From an uncultured Oscillibacter sp. (GTDB lineage Bacteria > Bacillota > Clostridia > Oscillospirales > Oscillospiraceae), in NCBI GenBank assembly GCA_900550685.1, contig URTS01000009.1, forward strand, positions 1 to 26,506: 26,506 nucleotides of DNA, written 5' to 3'. A program made the translations under genes and the position numbers. The first letter of the stretch is position 1. Each line of letters starts with the position of its first letter. Below, piece by piece: positions 1 to 7,023 of the stretch. The notes beneath the pieces were generated by a model that saw only the letters and a list, made by a program, of their open reading frames with translations, was not told the origin of the DNA and ran no database searches.

Positions 1-188
1 ACTGCAGGACAGACTTTCACTATCACCTGATCTGCACGGGCTGCGGCGCAGTCTGTGATGCCCCGTTTTCATACGACCCAACGCCAGACAAAACGATCGC
101 GGCGGAATCCGGGTATCGGATCACGCGGCACAGATTGATCTTTGAAGGCGTCTGCCCGGCGTGTCAGAAGGCTGAGCGTGAGAAATAA
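1..188 (+). CDS. Fur/PerR-family metalloregulator, C-terminal fragment
   Basis: The window opens inside this gene; the readable frame starts at base 3 and ends at TAA 186-188. About 61 residues are visible. They contain the Fur-family C-terminal pattern: an H-Y-H-L-I-C-T-G-C-G stretch (metal-binding histidines and the first Cys-x2-Cys pair), a G-Y-R-I-T-x-H-R-L segment, and a second V-C-P-A-C pair close to the end. In Fur, PerR and Zur proteins the two Cys pairs form the structural zinc site. The DNA-binding domain lies outside the window, so Fur, PerR and Zur cannot be told apart; the clostridial setting makes PerR plausible. A strong terminator follows 20 bp after the stop, so it ends its transcription unit. 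Confidence 0.8.
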   Translation, partial: CRTDFHYHLICTGCGAVCDAPFSYDPTPDKTIAAESGYRITRHRLIFEGVCPACQKAEREK

Positions 189-207
189 GCGCTGCACAGA
201 AACTTGG

Positions 208-255
208 AACGTGCAGGATTTGAGCGGGATCCGCTCAAATCCTGCACGTTTTTGT
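208..255 (+). terminator. Rho-independent terminator after the Fur-family gene
   Basis: A perfect 20-bp inverted repeat (208-227 with 231-250) closes a 3-nt loop, and the distal arm runs into TTTTTGTT (249-256). Position and form fit a strong intrinsic terminator that separates the regulator gene from the alanine dehydrogenase-like gene. Confidence 0.9.
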
Positions 256-268
256 TGAGGTATGCGGA

Positions 269-310
269 GCAATGCTAAATTAAACTGAGACTTCATATTA
301 TTAGCATTGC
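269..310. promoter_or_regulatory. Candidate operator: 10-bp inverted repeat touching the -35 box
   Basis: GCAATGCTAA at 269-278 is repeated as its exact reverse complement at 301-310, with 22 bp between the arms. The downstream arm overlaps the predicted -35 hexamer (307-312) of the alanine dehydrogenase-like gene. Arm centres are 32 bp apart, about three helical turns, which suits a regulator that binds both arms on one DNA face. The regulator is unknown. Confidence 0.45.
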
Positions 311-335
311 GGATCTGCCGATTTTCCTGTATAAT
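307..335 (+). promoter_or_regulatory. Predicted sigma-A promoter for the alanine dehydrogenase-like gene
   Basis: TTGCGG (307-312), a 17-bp spacer and TATAAT (330-335) form a good sigma-A promoter. It leaves a leader of about 50 nt before the ribosome binding site GGAGG and the ATG at 394. Confidence 0.6.
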
Positions 336-393
336 ATAAAAACAGAAAACACAGCATGACAAGAAAAATATTTGTTGAAAGGAGGCGCGGCAT

Positions 394-1596
394 ATGATTT
401 TGGGGATTTTGCGTGAGACGAAGAAGGGTGAAAACCGAGTGATCTGTACGCCAAAAGAGGTGGAGACCATCACGACCGCAGGACACACTGTTTATGCACA
501 GCGCGGCTGCGGAGAACGAGCCGGTTTTTCGGATGAAGCGTATGAATCTGCGGGAGCGCTTCTGACAGACTCCGTGCAGGAGCTGTTCAAGGTCTGCGAT
601 ATGGTTGCCAAGGTCAAGGAGTTTACGCCGGAGGAATGGCCGTTGATCCGGACAGGCCAGCTACTTCTCGGTTGCCTGCATCCGGCGGCAAATCCGGAGG
701 AGGTCGACGCGCTGATGAAAAGTGGCTGCATTGCATTTACGGCGGAGGATTCCCATCGATATGGCTCCCCGAACTGTGAGGCAGCGGGGAAGCAGGGGGC
801 GCTGTTCGGGCTGGAATCGCTGCTGACCATCCACGGCGGAAAGGGAAAATATGTCGGCGGCCTTGCGGGGGAGCCGGGCATCCATGCGCTGATTCTCGGA
901 AGCGGAAAAGTCGGCAGAGGCGCTCTGCAGGTCTTACAGGCGCTCGGCGCCAACTGTACGGTCATGGCCAGAAATATGCACAGGCTCCGTGCGCTCTCAG
1001 CACAGTATAATGGCCGAGTCCGCGTTAGGCGCTGCTCACGGGCGCATATTGCGGAAGAATTGCCGAAAATGGATATCGTCCTCAACTGTGTCAAATGGCA
1101 GAAGGAGAACAAAGAGTTCCTCATCACCCGAAGCATGCTTTCCCTCATGGAAAAGGGCTCAGTGATCGTGGATATTTCCAACGACGAGCCGGGCGCGATC
1201 GAGACCAGCCGCGCGACCACGCATGAAGATCCGCGGTACATTGTAGACGGCATTGTGCATTACTGTGTTGCAAATATTCCGGGCGCGGTTGCACGATCTG
1301 CGTCTGTTGCCTACGCAGCACAGATGCTGCCGCTGATCCTGCACCTGCTGAACGATGGCGAGGAGGAGACCTGCATTCGTGATGGCTATTACCGGCGGGC
1401 ACTGACGATCTACCGGGGGCTTCTGACGCATGAGGAAACGAGTGCCGTACAGGGAAAACCCTGGGTTCGCCCGGAAGAGGCGCTCGGGATCTCCGGTTTC
1501 CGGCTTGACCCTGCACCGCTGGCGTCGGATACACACTCGACCCATTTTTATTCCTGGGCAGAAGACGGCGGAGCCAAAACTGAACACAGTTCATAA
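394..1596 (+). CDS. Alanine dehydrogenase / PntA-family NAD(P) oxidoreductase
   Basis: The 400-residue protein belongs to the alanine dehydrogenase/transhydrogenase alpha family, which typically interconverts L-alanine with pyruvate plus ammonia using NAD in the cytoplasm. The N-terminal substrate domain carries R15, K75 and H96 at the family's usual numbering. The Rossmann motif L-G-S-G-K-V-G lies at about 168-174, and the conserved stretches V-D-G-I-V-H-Y-C-V and A-N-I-P-G-A-V lie at about 284-299. The region that normally reads D-Q-G-G-C-x-E-T-S is here N-D-E-P-G-A-I-E-T-S (263-272), a departure in the substrate/NAD loop. There is also a C-terminal tail about 30 residues longer than usual. 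ATG 394 follows GGAGG at good spacing. The gene stands alone between a terminator and a 299-bp gap, so the exact substrate is uncertain. Confidence 0.8.
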   Translation: MILGILRETKKGENRVICTPKEVETITTAGHTVYAQRGCGERAGFSDEAYESAGALLTDSVQELFKVCDMVAKVKEFTPEEWPLIRTGQLLLGCLHPAANPEEVDALMKSGCIAFTAEDSHRYGSPNCEAAGKQGALFGLESLLTIHGGKGKYVGGLAGEPGIHALILGSGKVGRGALQVLQALGANCTVMARNMHRLRALSAQYNGRVRVRRCSRAHIAEELPKMDIVLNCVKWQKENKEFLITRSMLSLMEKGSVIVDISNDEPGAIETSRATTHEDPRYIVDGIVHYCVANIPGAVARSASVAYAAQMLPLILHLLNDGEEETCIRDGYYRRALTIYRGLLTHEETSAVQGKPWVRPEEALGISGFRLDPAPLASDTHSTHFYSWAEDGGAKTEHSS

Positions 1597-1650
1597 GGAT
1601 GACACAAAGATCTATACCGAGCAAAACGTACAGGCTGAATAAACAAAACG

Positions 1651-1678
1651 AGCAGCGGCGCAAAACAACGCCGCTGCT
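1651..1678. terminator. GC-rich hairpin downstream of the alanine dehydrogenase-like gene
   Basis: AGCAGCGGCG (1651-1660) pairs with CGCCGCTGCT (1669-1678) across an 8-nt loop. It lies 55 bp past the stop codon at 1596. There is no U-tract after the stem, so it may be a weak or factor-assisted terminator, or an mRNA-stabilising structure. The rest of 1597-1895 holds only a promoter and shows no gene. Confidence 0.45.
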
Positions 1679-1788
1679 CCGGCGCGTATTAGGGCTGCCT
1701 CCGGCTTTTGAAATGGGACATATCAAATTACGAATAGACGGTCCGCAAAAGAAGAATGAACGGTTTGATAAGATTTTATCGATAAGTA

Positions 1789-1818
1789 TTGACCGGTATC
1801 CGGTGGATATGCTATGAT
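1789..1818 (+). promoter_or_regulatory. Predicted promoter of the hydrogenase operon
   Basis: TTGACC (1789-1794), an 18-bp spacer and TATGAT (1813-1818) resemble a sigma-A promoter. A small perfect inverted repeat, ACCGG-TAT-CCGGT (1791-1803), starts inside the -35 box and could be a regulator site. The leader is about 70 nt and AT-rich before AGGAGGG and the TTG start. Confidence 0.5.
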
Positions 1819-1895
1819 TTTTTTGGATTAAAAAATGCTATTTATATCAAAAAATAGAACAAAAAGATCAGAAAAGCAGAAGGAGGGAGCCAGCC

Positions 1896-3731
1896 TTGAG
1901 CAGATTGGATATCAAAACCGCAAGCAAGGCCCAGACGGTCGTTGACCGCCTCTACAAGGACATGGAACGCAGGATCGCGTCCAGTCCTCCGGGCCTGTGT
2001 CCGATCGATATGTCGCTGACATTTTTGCAGCTGTGCCACGCGCAGTCATGCGGCAAATGCGTGCCCTGCCGCATTGGACTTGGCCAGCTGAGCATATTGA
2101 TGGGGCAGGTGCTCGACGGTACTGGTACGATGCTGACCATCGACACCATCGAAAAAACGGCGCGCGCCATCGTCGCCTCTGCCGACTGCGCCATCGGCCG
2201 CGACGCGGCGCAGCTGGTCCTGAGCGGCTTTGAGGGCTTCCGGGACGATTACGTGAACCACGTTCAGCACCACCGGTGCCTCGCGTCGCTGCAGAACCCC
2301 GTGCCCTGCGTTTCGCTCTGTCCTGCGGGCGTGGACGTGCCGGGCTATGTTGCGCTGGTGCGCGAGGGGCGGTACGCAGACGCCGTGCGCCTGATTCGCA
2401 AGGATAACCCCATGCCGACCGCCTGTGCGTATATCTGCGAGCATCCGTGTGAAGCGCGCTGCCGCCGCAATATGGTCGACGCGCCCGTCAATATCCGGGG
2501 CCTCAAGCGCTATGCAGTCGACCACGCAGGGGATGTTCCGAATCCTGCCTGTGGGAAGTCGACCGGCAAGCGCGTCGCCATCATCGGCGGCGGCCCGAGC
2601 GGCCTTTCCTGTGCGTATTATCTGCGCCTCATGGGGCACAGCGTGACAATTTTTGAGGAAAAGAAGCAGCTCGGCGGTATGCTCCGCTACGGCATCCCGG
2701 CTTACCGCTTCCCGCGCGAAAAGCTTGATGCGGAGATTACCTCCATTCTGTCCACCGGCGTTGAGGTACATACCGAAGTGACCGTCGGCAAAGACATTTC
2801 CTTCGAGCGGCTGCATAAAGACTACGACTGCCTGTATGTCGCCATCGGCGCGCATACGGACAAAAAAACCGGCATTCCCGGCGAGGACAGCAAAAATGTC
2901 ATGTCCGCCGTCGAAATGCTGCGCGCCATCGGTGATGATGTGATGCCGGACTTCACCGGCAAGCGTGTCGTGGTCATCGGCGGCGGCAACGTCGCAATGG
3001 ACGTGACAAGAAGCTCCGTCCGTCTGGGTGCTTCGAGCGTCACCTGCGTCTATCGCCGCAGAATTGCGGATATGTCCGCGCTTCCCGACGAGGTGCAGGG
3101 CGCAATTGCCGAGGGTGCGGAGATCCGCGAGCTTTCTGCGCCGGTGCGCATCGAGGCAAACGAAGCGTGCGAGGCCGCCGCCCTCTGGGTGCAGCCGCAG
3201 ATCATCGGCCTTGCCGACAAGTCCGGACGGCCTCGCCCGGACGCGGCAGACCAGCCAGAAGAACGCATTCCGGCGGACATCATCGTCGTCGCCATCGGGC
3301 AGGGCGTGGAGATCGCGGGGTTTGAGCAGGCCGGCATCCCCATCAAAAGGGGAACGCTTATGGCCGAAAGCTCCAGCCAGATCGACAACATGGAAAACGT
3401 CTTTGCCGGCGGCGACTGCGTGACCGGCCCGGCCACCGCCATCCGCGCCATCGCGGCAGGCAAGGTCGCGGCGGCCAATATCGACGAGCAGCTCGGCTTC
3501 CACCATGAGATCCGTACCGATGTGGAGATCCCTGCGCCGCATCTGGGCGTCTGCCCCGCGCGCGGCCGCGTCAACACCAAAGAGCGTGAGGCAGCCCAGC
3601 GCAAATGTGATTTTGAAGACATTGAATGTGGCATGACGCACGAAGAGGCCTGCGCGGAGAGCGGACGCTGCCTGCGCTGCGACCACTTCGGCTACGGCAT
3701 CTTCAAGGGAGGGAGAATCGAAAGATGGTAA
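1896..3731 (+). CDS. NuoF-type Fe-S domain fused to GltD-like NAD(P)H/FAD oxidoreductase
   Basis: This 611-residue cytoplasmic redox protein has two parts. Residues ~40-120 match the C-terminal [4Fe-4S] domain of NuoF/HydB proteins (C52-x2-C55-x2-C58 and C98), but the FMN/NADH domain of NuoF is absent. From ~125 on it resembles the small subunit of glutamate synthase and NfnB. It has an Fe-S cysteine region (C138, C142, C177, C181, C185, C189), a G-G-G-P-S-G FAD loop at 231-236, a second G-G-G-N-V-A nucleotide loop at 362-367, and a G-G-D FAD motif near 505-507. A C-terminal Cys cluster (C579, C585, C592, C595) is unusual. The start is TTG 1896, chosen because AGGAGGG sits 8 bp upstream. Its stop overlaps the hydrogenase start by 7 bp, so the two are translated together. 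The likely role is passing electrons between NAD(P)H and the hydrogenase; bifurcation is inference. Confidence 0.85.
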   Translation: MSRLDIKTASKAQTVVDRLYKDMERRIASSPPGLCPIDMSLTFLQLCHAQSCGKCVPCRIGLGQLSILMGQVLDGTGTMLTIDTIEKTARAIVASADCAIGRDAAQLVLSGFEGFRDDYVNHVQHHRCLASLQNPVPCVSLCPAGVDVPGYVALVREGRYADAVRLIRKDNPMPTACAYICEHPCEARCRRNMVDAPVNIRGLKRYAVDHAGDVPNPACGKSTGKRVAIIGGGPSGLSCAYYLRLMGHSVTIFEEKKQLGGMLRYGIPAYRFPREKLDAEITSILSTGVEVHTEVTVGKDISFERLHKDYDCLYVAIGAHTDKKTGIPGEDSKNVMSAVEMLRAIGDDVMPDFTGKRVVVIGGGNVAMDVTRSSVRLGASSVTCVYRRRIADMSALPDEVQGAIAEGAEIRELSAPVRIEANEACEAAALWVQPQIIGLADKSGRPRPDAADQPEERIPADIIVVAIGQGVEIAGFEQAGIPIKRGTLMAESSSQIDNMENVFAGGDCVTGPATAIRAIAAGKVAAANIDEQLGFHHEIRTDVEIPAPHLGVCPARGRVNTKEREAAQRKCDFEDIECGMTHEEACAESGRCLRCDHFGYGIFKGGRIERW

Positions 3732-5461
3732 CACTCACGATCAACGGCAAAACCGTCTGCGTGCCAGAGGGAACCAGCATTCTGGACGCCGCGCGCGCGG
3801 CCAATATCGACATCCCGACGCTCTGCTATCTCAAGGATCTCAACGAGATCGGTGCCTGCCGCATCTGCATGGTCGAGGTCGAGGGACAGGAAACGCTTGT
3901 CGCCGCGTGCGACAACGAGGTGCATGCGGGCATGGTCATCCACACGAACTCTCAGAAGGTGCGCATGACGCGCCGCGTCAATCTGCAGCTTCTTCTCAGC
4001 CAGCACGAGGTAAACTGCGTCAAGTGTACGCGCAGTGGCAACTGCAAGCTGCAGAAGCTCGCCAACGACTATAATCTGCTCGGCGCGCCCTATCAGAAAA
4101 AGCTGCGTCCGGCGCCGGTCGACTACTCCGCGCCCATTTTGCGCTTTGAAAACCGCTGCGTCAAGTGCATGCGCTGCGTGCAGGTGTGCGATAAGGTGCA
4201 GGGCGTGCATATCTGGGATCTGGTTGGCACCGGCTCCCGGACGACCGTCGGTACGGCAAAGGCGGACAGCCTTTCCCAGTCCCTCTGCACCTATTGCGGC
4301 CAGTGTGTGACCCACTGTCCGGTCGGTGCATTGGAGGAGCGCGACGATACCGACCACGTCTACCGCATGCTCGCCGATCCCACCCTTACGACCGTCGTAC
4401 AGGTTGCACCTGCTGTCCGCGCGGCGTGGACAGAATATTTTGGTCTCTCACCCGAACAGGCCGCGCCGGGCGTTCTGGCTTCCGCACTGCGGGAGCTGGG
4501 CTTTGATTATGTATTCGACACCAATTTCGGCGCCGACCTCACCATCATGGAAGAGGGCAGCGAGTTCATCGAGCGCTTTACGCACAGGGATGTGTATTCC
4601 TGGCCGATGTTTACCTCCTGCTGCCCCGGTTGGGTGCGGTTCGTAAAGGGGCAGTTCCCGCAGTTTGCAAAGAACCTCTCTACCGCGAAATCGCCGCAGC
4701 AGATGTTCGGTGCGGTGGCCAAAAGCTATTTCGCAGAGAAGATCGGCGTCGACCCCAAGAACCTTCGCGTTATCTCCGTCATGCCGTGCACGTCCAAAAA
4801 GGCGGAGGCGGCGCTTCCCACGATGAAAGACGCCTGCGGCGGCCCCGATGTCGACGTGGTCATCACCACGCGCGAGCTCGTGCGGATGCTCCGCTGCTCG
4901 ATGATCGACCCGGCGTCCTTGGAGGAGAGCAGCTTCGATTCGCCGCTCGGCTCCGGTACGGGCGCGGCGGTGATCTTCGGCGTGACCGGCGGCGTCATGG
5001 ACGCGGCGCTTCGCAGCGCGTACTATCTTGTGACCGGTGAAAATCCGGACCCCGATGCCTTTACTGCTGTGCGCGGCATGCAGGGCTGGAAGGAAGCGAG
5101 TTTCGACATTCCCGGTGCAGGCACGGTCCGCACGGCGGTGGTCAGTGGACTCGGCAACACCAGGAAGCTCATGGAGGCGATTGCCTCCGGCCACGTGCAG
5201 TATGACTTCGTTGAGGTCATGGCCTGCCCCGGTGGCTGCGCAGGCGGCGGCGGCCAGCCGATTCACGACGGCGAGGAGTGCGCCGAGGCGCGCGGGAATG
5301 TCCTGTGGAGACTTGACCACAAGATGCCCCTTCGTTTCTCGCATGAAAACCCCGATGTGCAGGCGCTTTACAAAGAGTATCTCGGAAAGCCGCTGTCCGA
5401 ACGTTCTCACCATCTGCTGCATACCGATATCGAAGCCTGGCAGATGCCGCAGGAGCTTTGA
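3725..5461 (+). CDS. [FeFe]-hydrogenase, CpI-like, group A
   Basis: The 578-residue protein catalyses reversible H2 production or oxidation and is close in length to Clostridium CpI. N-terminal clusters are complete: [2Fe-2S] C34, C45, C48, C62; the His-ligated [4Fe-4S] H94, C98, C101, C107; and two [4Fe-4S] sets C145/148/151/155 and C188/191/194/198. The H-cluster motifs are all present: T-S-C-C-P-G-W around C299/C300, M-P-C-T-S-K-K around C355, and M-A-C-P-G-G-C-A-G-G around C501/C505. The small-subunit-like tail ends the protein. ATG 3725 is preferred over upstream starts because it follows GGGAGGGAG and overlaps the preceding stop. Linkage to a GltD-like partner resembles the arrangement described for group A2 hydrogenases. 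No maturation genes (hydE, hydF, hydG) are in the window. Confidence 0.95.
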   Translation: MVTLTINGKTVCVPEGTSILDAARAANIDIPTLCYLKDLNEIGACRICMVEVEGQETLVAACDNEVHAGMVIHTNSQKVRMTRRVNLQLLLSQHEVNCVKCTRSGNCKLQKLANDYNLLGAPYQKKLRPAPVDYSAPILRFENRCVKCMRCVQVCDKVQGVHIWDLVGTGSRTTVGTAKADSLSQSLCTYCGQCVTHCPVGALEERDDTDHVYRMLADPTLTTVVQVAPAVRAAWTEYFGLSPEQAAPGVLASALRELGFDYVFDTNFGADLTIMEEGSEFIERFTHRDVYSWPMFTSCCPGWVRFVKGQFPQFAKNLSTAKSPQQMFGAVAKSYFAEKIGVDPKNLRVISVMPCTSKKAEAALPTMKDACGGPDVDVVITTRELVRMLRCSMIDPASLEESSFDSPLGSGTGAAVIFGVTGGVMDAALRSAYYLVTGENPDPDAFTAVRGMQGWKEASFDIPGAGTVRTAVVSGLGNTRKLMEAIASGHVQYDFVEVMACPGGCAGGGGQPIHDGEECAEARGNVLWRLDHKMPLRFSHENPDVQALYKEYLGKPLSERSHHLLHTDIEAWQMPQEL

Positions 5462-5498
5462 TTGGCGCTGCTTTCAAGGGCACAGCACAAATACGAAT

Positions 5499-5533
5499 AT
5501 GCGGGACAAGCTTGCCTTGTCTCGTATGTTTTA
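5499..5533 (+). terminator. Terminator of the hydrogenase operon
   Basis: A 12-bp stem with two G-U pairs (5499-5510 with 5516-5527) and a 5-nt loop is followed by GTTTTATG. It begins 38 bp after the hydrogenase stop and abuts the stop codon of a decayed convergent gene. Confidence 0.75.
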
Positions 5534-6012
5534 TGTTGGTATTACCGCTTCAGCCACTGCACAAATTTCCTCTTTGAGATCTTGGCCGCTCTCGTACTTC
5601 TCTTTTTCCTTCTGCGCTTCCTTACTCCACGCGGAACATACTTTCTGCTAAATTTTTCCTACGCGAATCCACGCGAAGCGGCGCATGTACTCACGACGAT
5701 AGCTTTTGAGCAACTCGTCCTGTGCGTGACTTTGCACATACTGCCGCATAGCGCCGACCTCCTTGCAGGTGCGGCCACGGCTATCGAACACGCGGCTACA
5801 ATATTCCGTGCTGCCGTGAACCGTGAGCGCAAAATATCTGCCGCAGCTTTGCAGATGCGCATGGAAATTCTTTGTCAGACGCACCCGCGCAGGGAAAAGT
5901 CGACATCAGTCATGCTTGCGTCCAGCGCCGTCTGGAGCAGGCGTTTGGATTTGCTGATGCATAGTCGCCAAATTGCCTGGAACGTGCGCCAATTCCCTGT
6001 GTGGCAGAAGCT
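5531..6012 (-). pseudogene. Decayed hypothetical gene, convergent to the hydrogenase
   Basis: On the minus strand one frame reads as protein-like sequence from about 5884 down to TAA at 5531-5533, broken by a single in-frame TAG at 5648-5650. Before the stop it contains a K-S-Y-R-R-E-Y-M-R-R-F stretch, and after it a charged, helix-like tail with Q-K-E-K-E-K-Y. Immediately upstream, between 6012 and 5886, a neighbouring frame looks coding and runs into the first, as if one base was gained or lost. I recognise no family. One frameshift plus one nonsense codon in otherwise balanced sequence points to a dead gene. The stretch 6013-6128 shows further broken frames and nothing clear. The plus-strand reading frame across this area has poor composition and is not credited. 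Confidence 0.4.
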
Positions 6013-6128
6013 TCATTGGATTTTTTGCAATCTGGTGTCGCCAGTTTTAATCTATCGCTCCATTCCAGCCACAGATAGAAGAAATACGGATGCATGTCCT
6101 TCGAAATCATCCAGAAGTTTCTGCACTA

Positions 6129-6143
6129 GGGTGTATCTGAAAA
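6129..6143 (+). repeat. IS5 left terminal inverted repeat
   Basis: A 15-bp end sequence, identical at 14 positions to the reverse complement of 7008-7022. It is preceded by the TA duplicate. Confidence 0.85.
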
Positions 6144-6149
6144 CAGCGA

Positions 6150-6934
6150 TTATATGTGCAAAATGCCGAAAGCGACGCAGATCGCGGCGACCATAACAAA
6201 AGCAAGGAAGGAGTCATCCCGCTTGTCATAGCGTGTTTCAGCGCGGCGAAATTCCTTGAGGCGATTGAAGAAACGCTCTATTACATTCCGCCTCTTATAC
6301 GTCTCTTTATCAAACAGTCATGGCTGCTTTGTGTTCACTTTCGGCGGGATCGTATAGCGGGCGGACTGGTCGTGCAGATAAGTTCGGATCTCTTTTGTGC
6401 CATAGGCTTTATCGGCAAGAATATCGCAGTCCTTCAGGTCTGGAAGCAGCTTCAGCAGAGGAACCGCCTCCGTGCAATCATCAACATTTCCGGCAGACAG
6501 CAAAAAAGTCACAGGCCGCAGGTCTTTTCCGACGATGGCATGGATTTTCGTGTTCAGACCTCCGCGTGTTTTGCCGATGCTGTTTGATGTCTGAGTTTTG
6601 CTCGCTTTCTTATACCACGGCCTGCCTGCACGGATGCTTTGATCGACGTTGAATCCATGCTCAGCTCCGAGCCAGTGCTCGAGGCTGCGCAGAGCTCGAA
6701 GCTCTTCTTCAGAGTCCCATCGTCCCGCCAGCGGCAGAAACAGCTGTACACAGTCTGATTCGGACCGAATCTCGCCGGAAGATCGCTCCAGCGCGCACCA
6801 CTGCGGGTAAGCCACAGGATGCCATTGAGATGCGCACGAATATCCTTCTGCGGACGGCCGGTATGTGAGATCGGGATAAGCGGCCAGATCAGTTCCCATT
6901 CCTTATCGGTAAGTTCATAACGACGGGCTTTCAT
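6150..6934 (-). pseudogene. IS5-family DDE transposase, two frames plus a nonsense codon
   Basis: The N-terminal part starts at ATG 6934 (M-K-A-R-R-Y-E-L-T-D) and covers the helix-turn-helix-like region and the first catalytic Asp (S-M-D-S-T-S-I-K-A); this frame stops at 6554. The middle part continues in the -1 frame with G-K-T-R-G-G-L-N-T-K-I-H-A and the second Asp (A-D-K-A-Y-G). An in-frame TGA then interrupts at 6318-6320, exactly where relatives have Trp after a Pro. The catalytic Glu (N-V-I-E-R-F-F-N-R-L-K) and the C-terminus follow in the same frame up to TAA at 6150-6152. The first frame change may be the programmed -1 shift typical of these elements. The TGA most likely inactivates this copy, unless TGA is read through. 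Confidence 0.85.
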
Positions 6935-7007
6935 GCTTGTCACTTCTTTCTGCCCTTGTCTTACCACTTATTTGTGTCTATTTCTTGTATGTTTCGCTAT
7001 TTTTGAC

Positions 7008-7022
7008 TTTTCAGATTCACCC
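7008..7022 (-). repeat. IS5 right terminal inverted repeat
   Basis: Reads GGGTGAATCTGAAAA on the minus strand and differs from the left end at one base. It is followed by the TA duplicate at 7023-7024. Confidence 0.85.
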
Positions 7023-7023
7023 T

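Larger units (their letters stand above)
6129..7022 (-). mobile_element. IS5-family insertion sequence (IS427-like), 894 bp
   Basis: The left end GGGTGTATCTGAAAA (6129-6143) and the inverted right end (7008-7022) match at 14 of 15 positions. Both ends are flanked directly by TA (6127-6128 and 7023-7024), as expected for a TA target duplication of this IS group. Inside is a minus-strand DDE transposase in two frames. Length, frame structure and target fit the IS427 subgroup of IS5. The right flank lies within an IS1182-type transposase gene, so this is an IS nested in an older IS remnant. Confidence 0.9.

Noticed and set aside
189..393. Riboswitch or T-box leader upstream of the alanine dehydrogenase-like gene
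   Set aside because: The only strong structure is the terminator of the preceding gene; the leader after the promoter is about 50 nt and unstructured.
1740..1895. Rex (redox repressor) operator before the hydrogenase operon
   Set aside because: No TTGTGA-type inverted repeat was found; only ACCGG-TAT-CCGGT and a TTATCGATAA palindrome, which do not match the Rex consensus.
2046..3734. 562-codon minus-strand frame opposite the NuoF/GltD fusion
   Set aside because: Ala/Asp/His-rich antisense frame; the plus strand has clear cofactor motifs.
5462..6196. Plus-strand open frame of 244 codons after the hydrogenase
   Set aside because: Starts 1 bp after a stop with no ribosome binding site, has an odd Cys/Phe/Arg-rich composition and crosses the hydrogenase terminator and the IS5 left end. 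The minus strand reads better.
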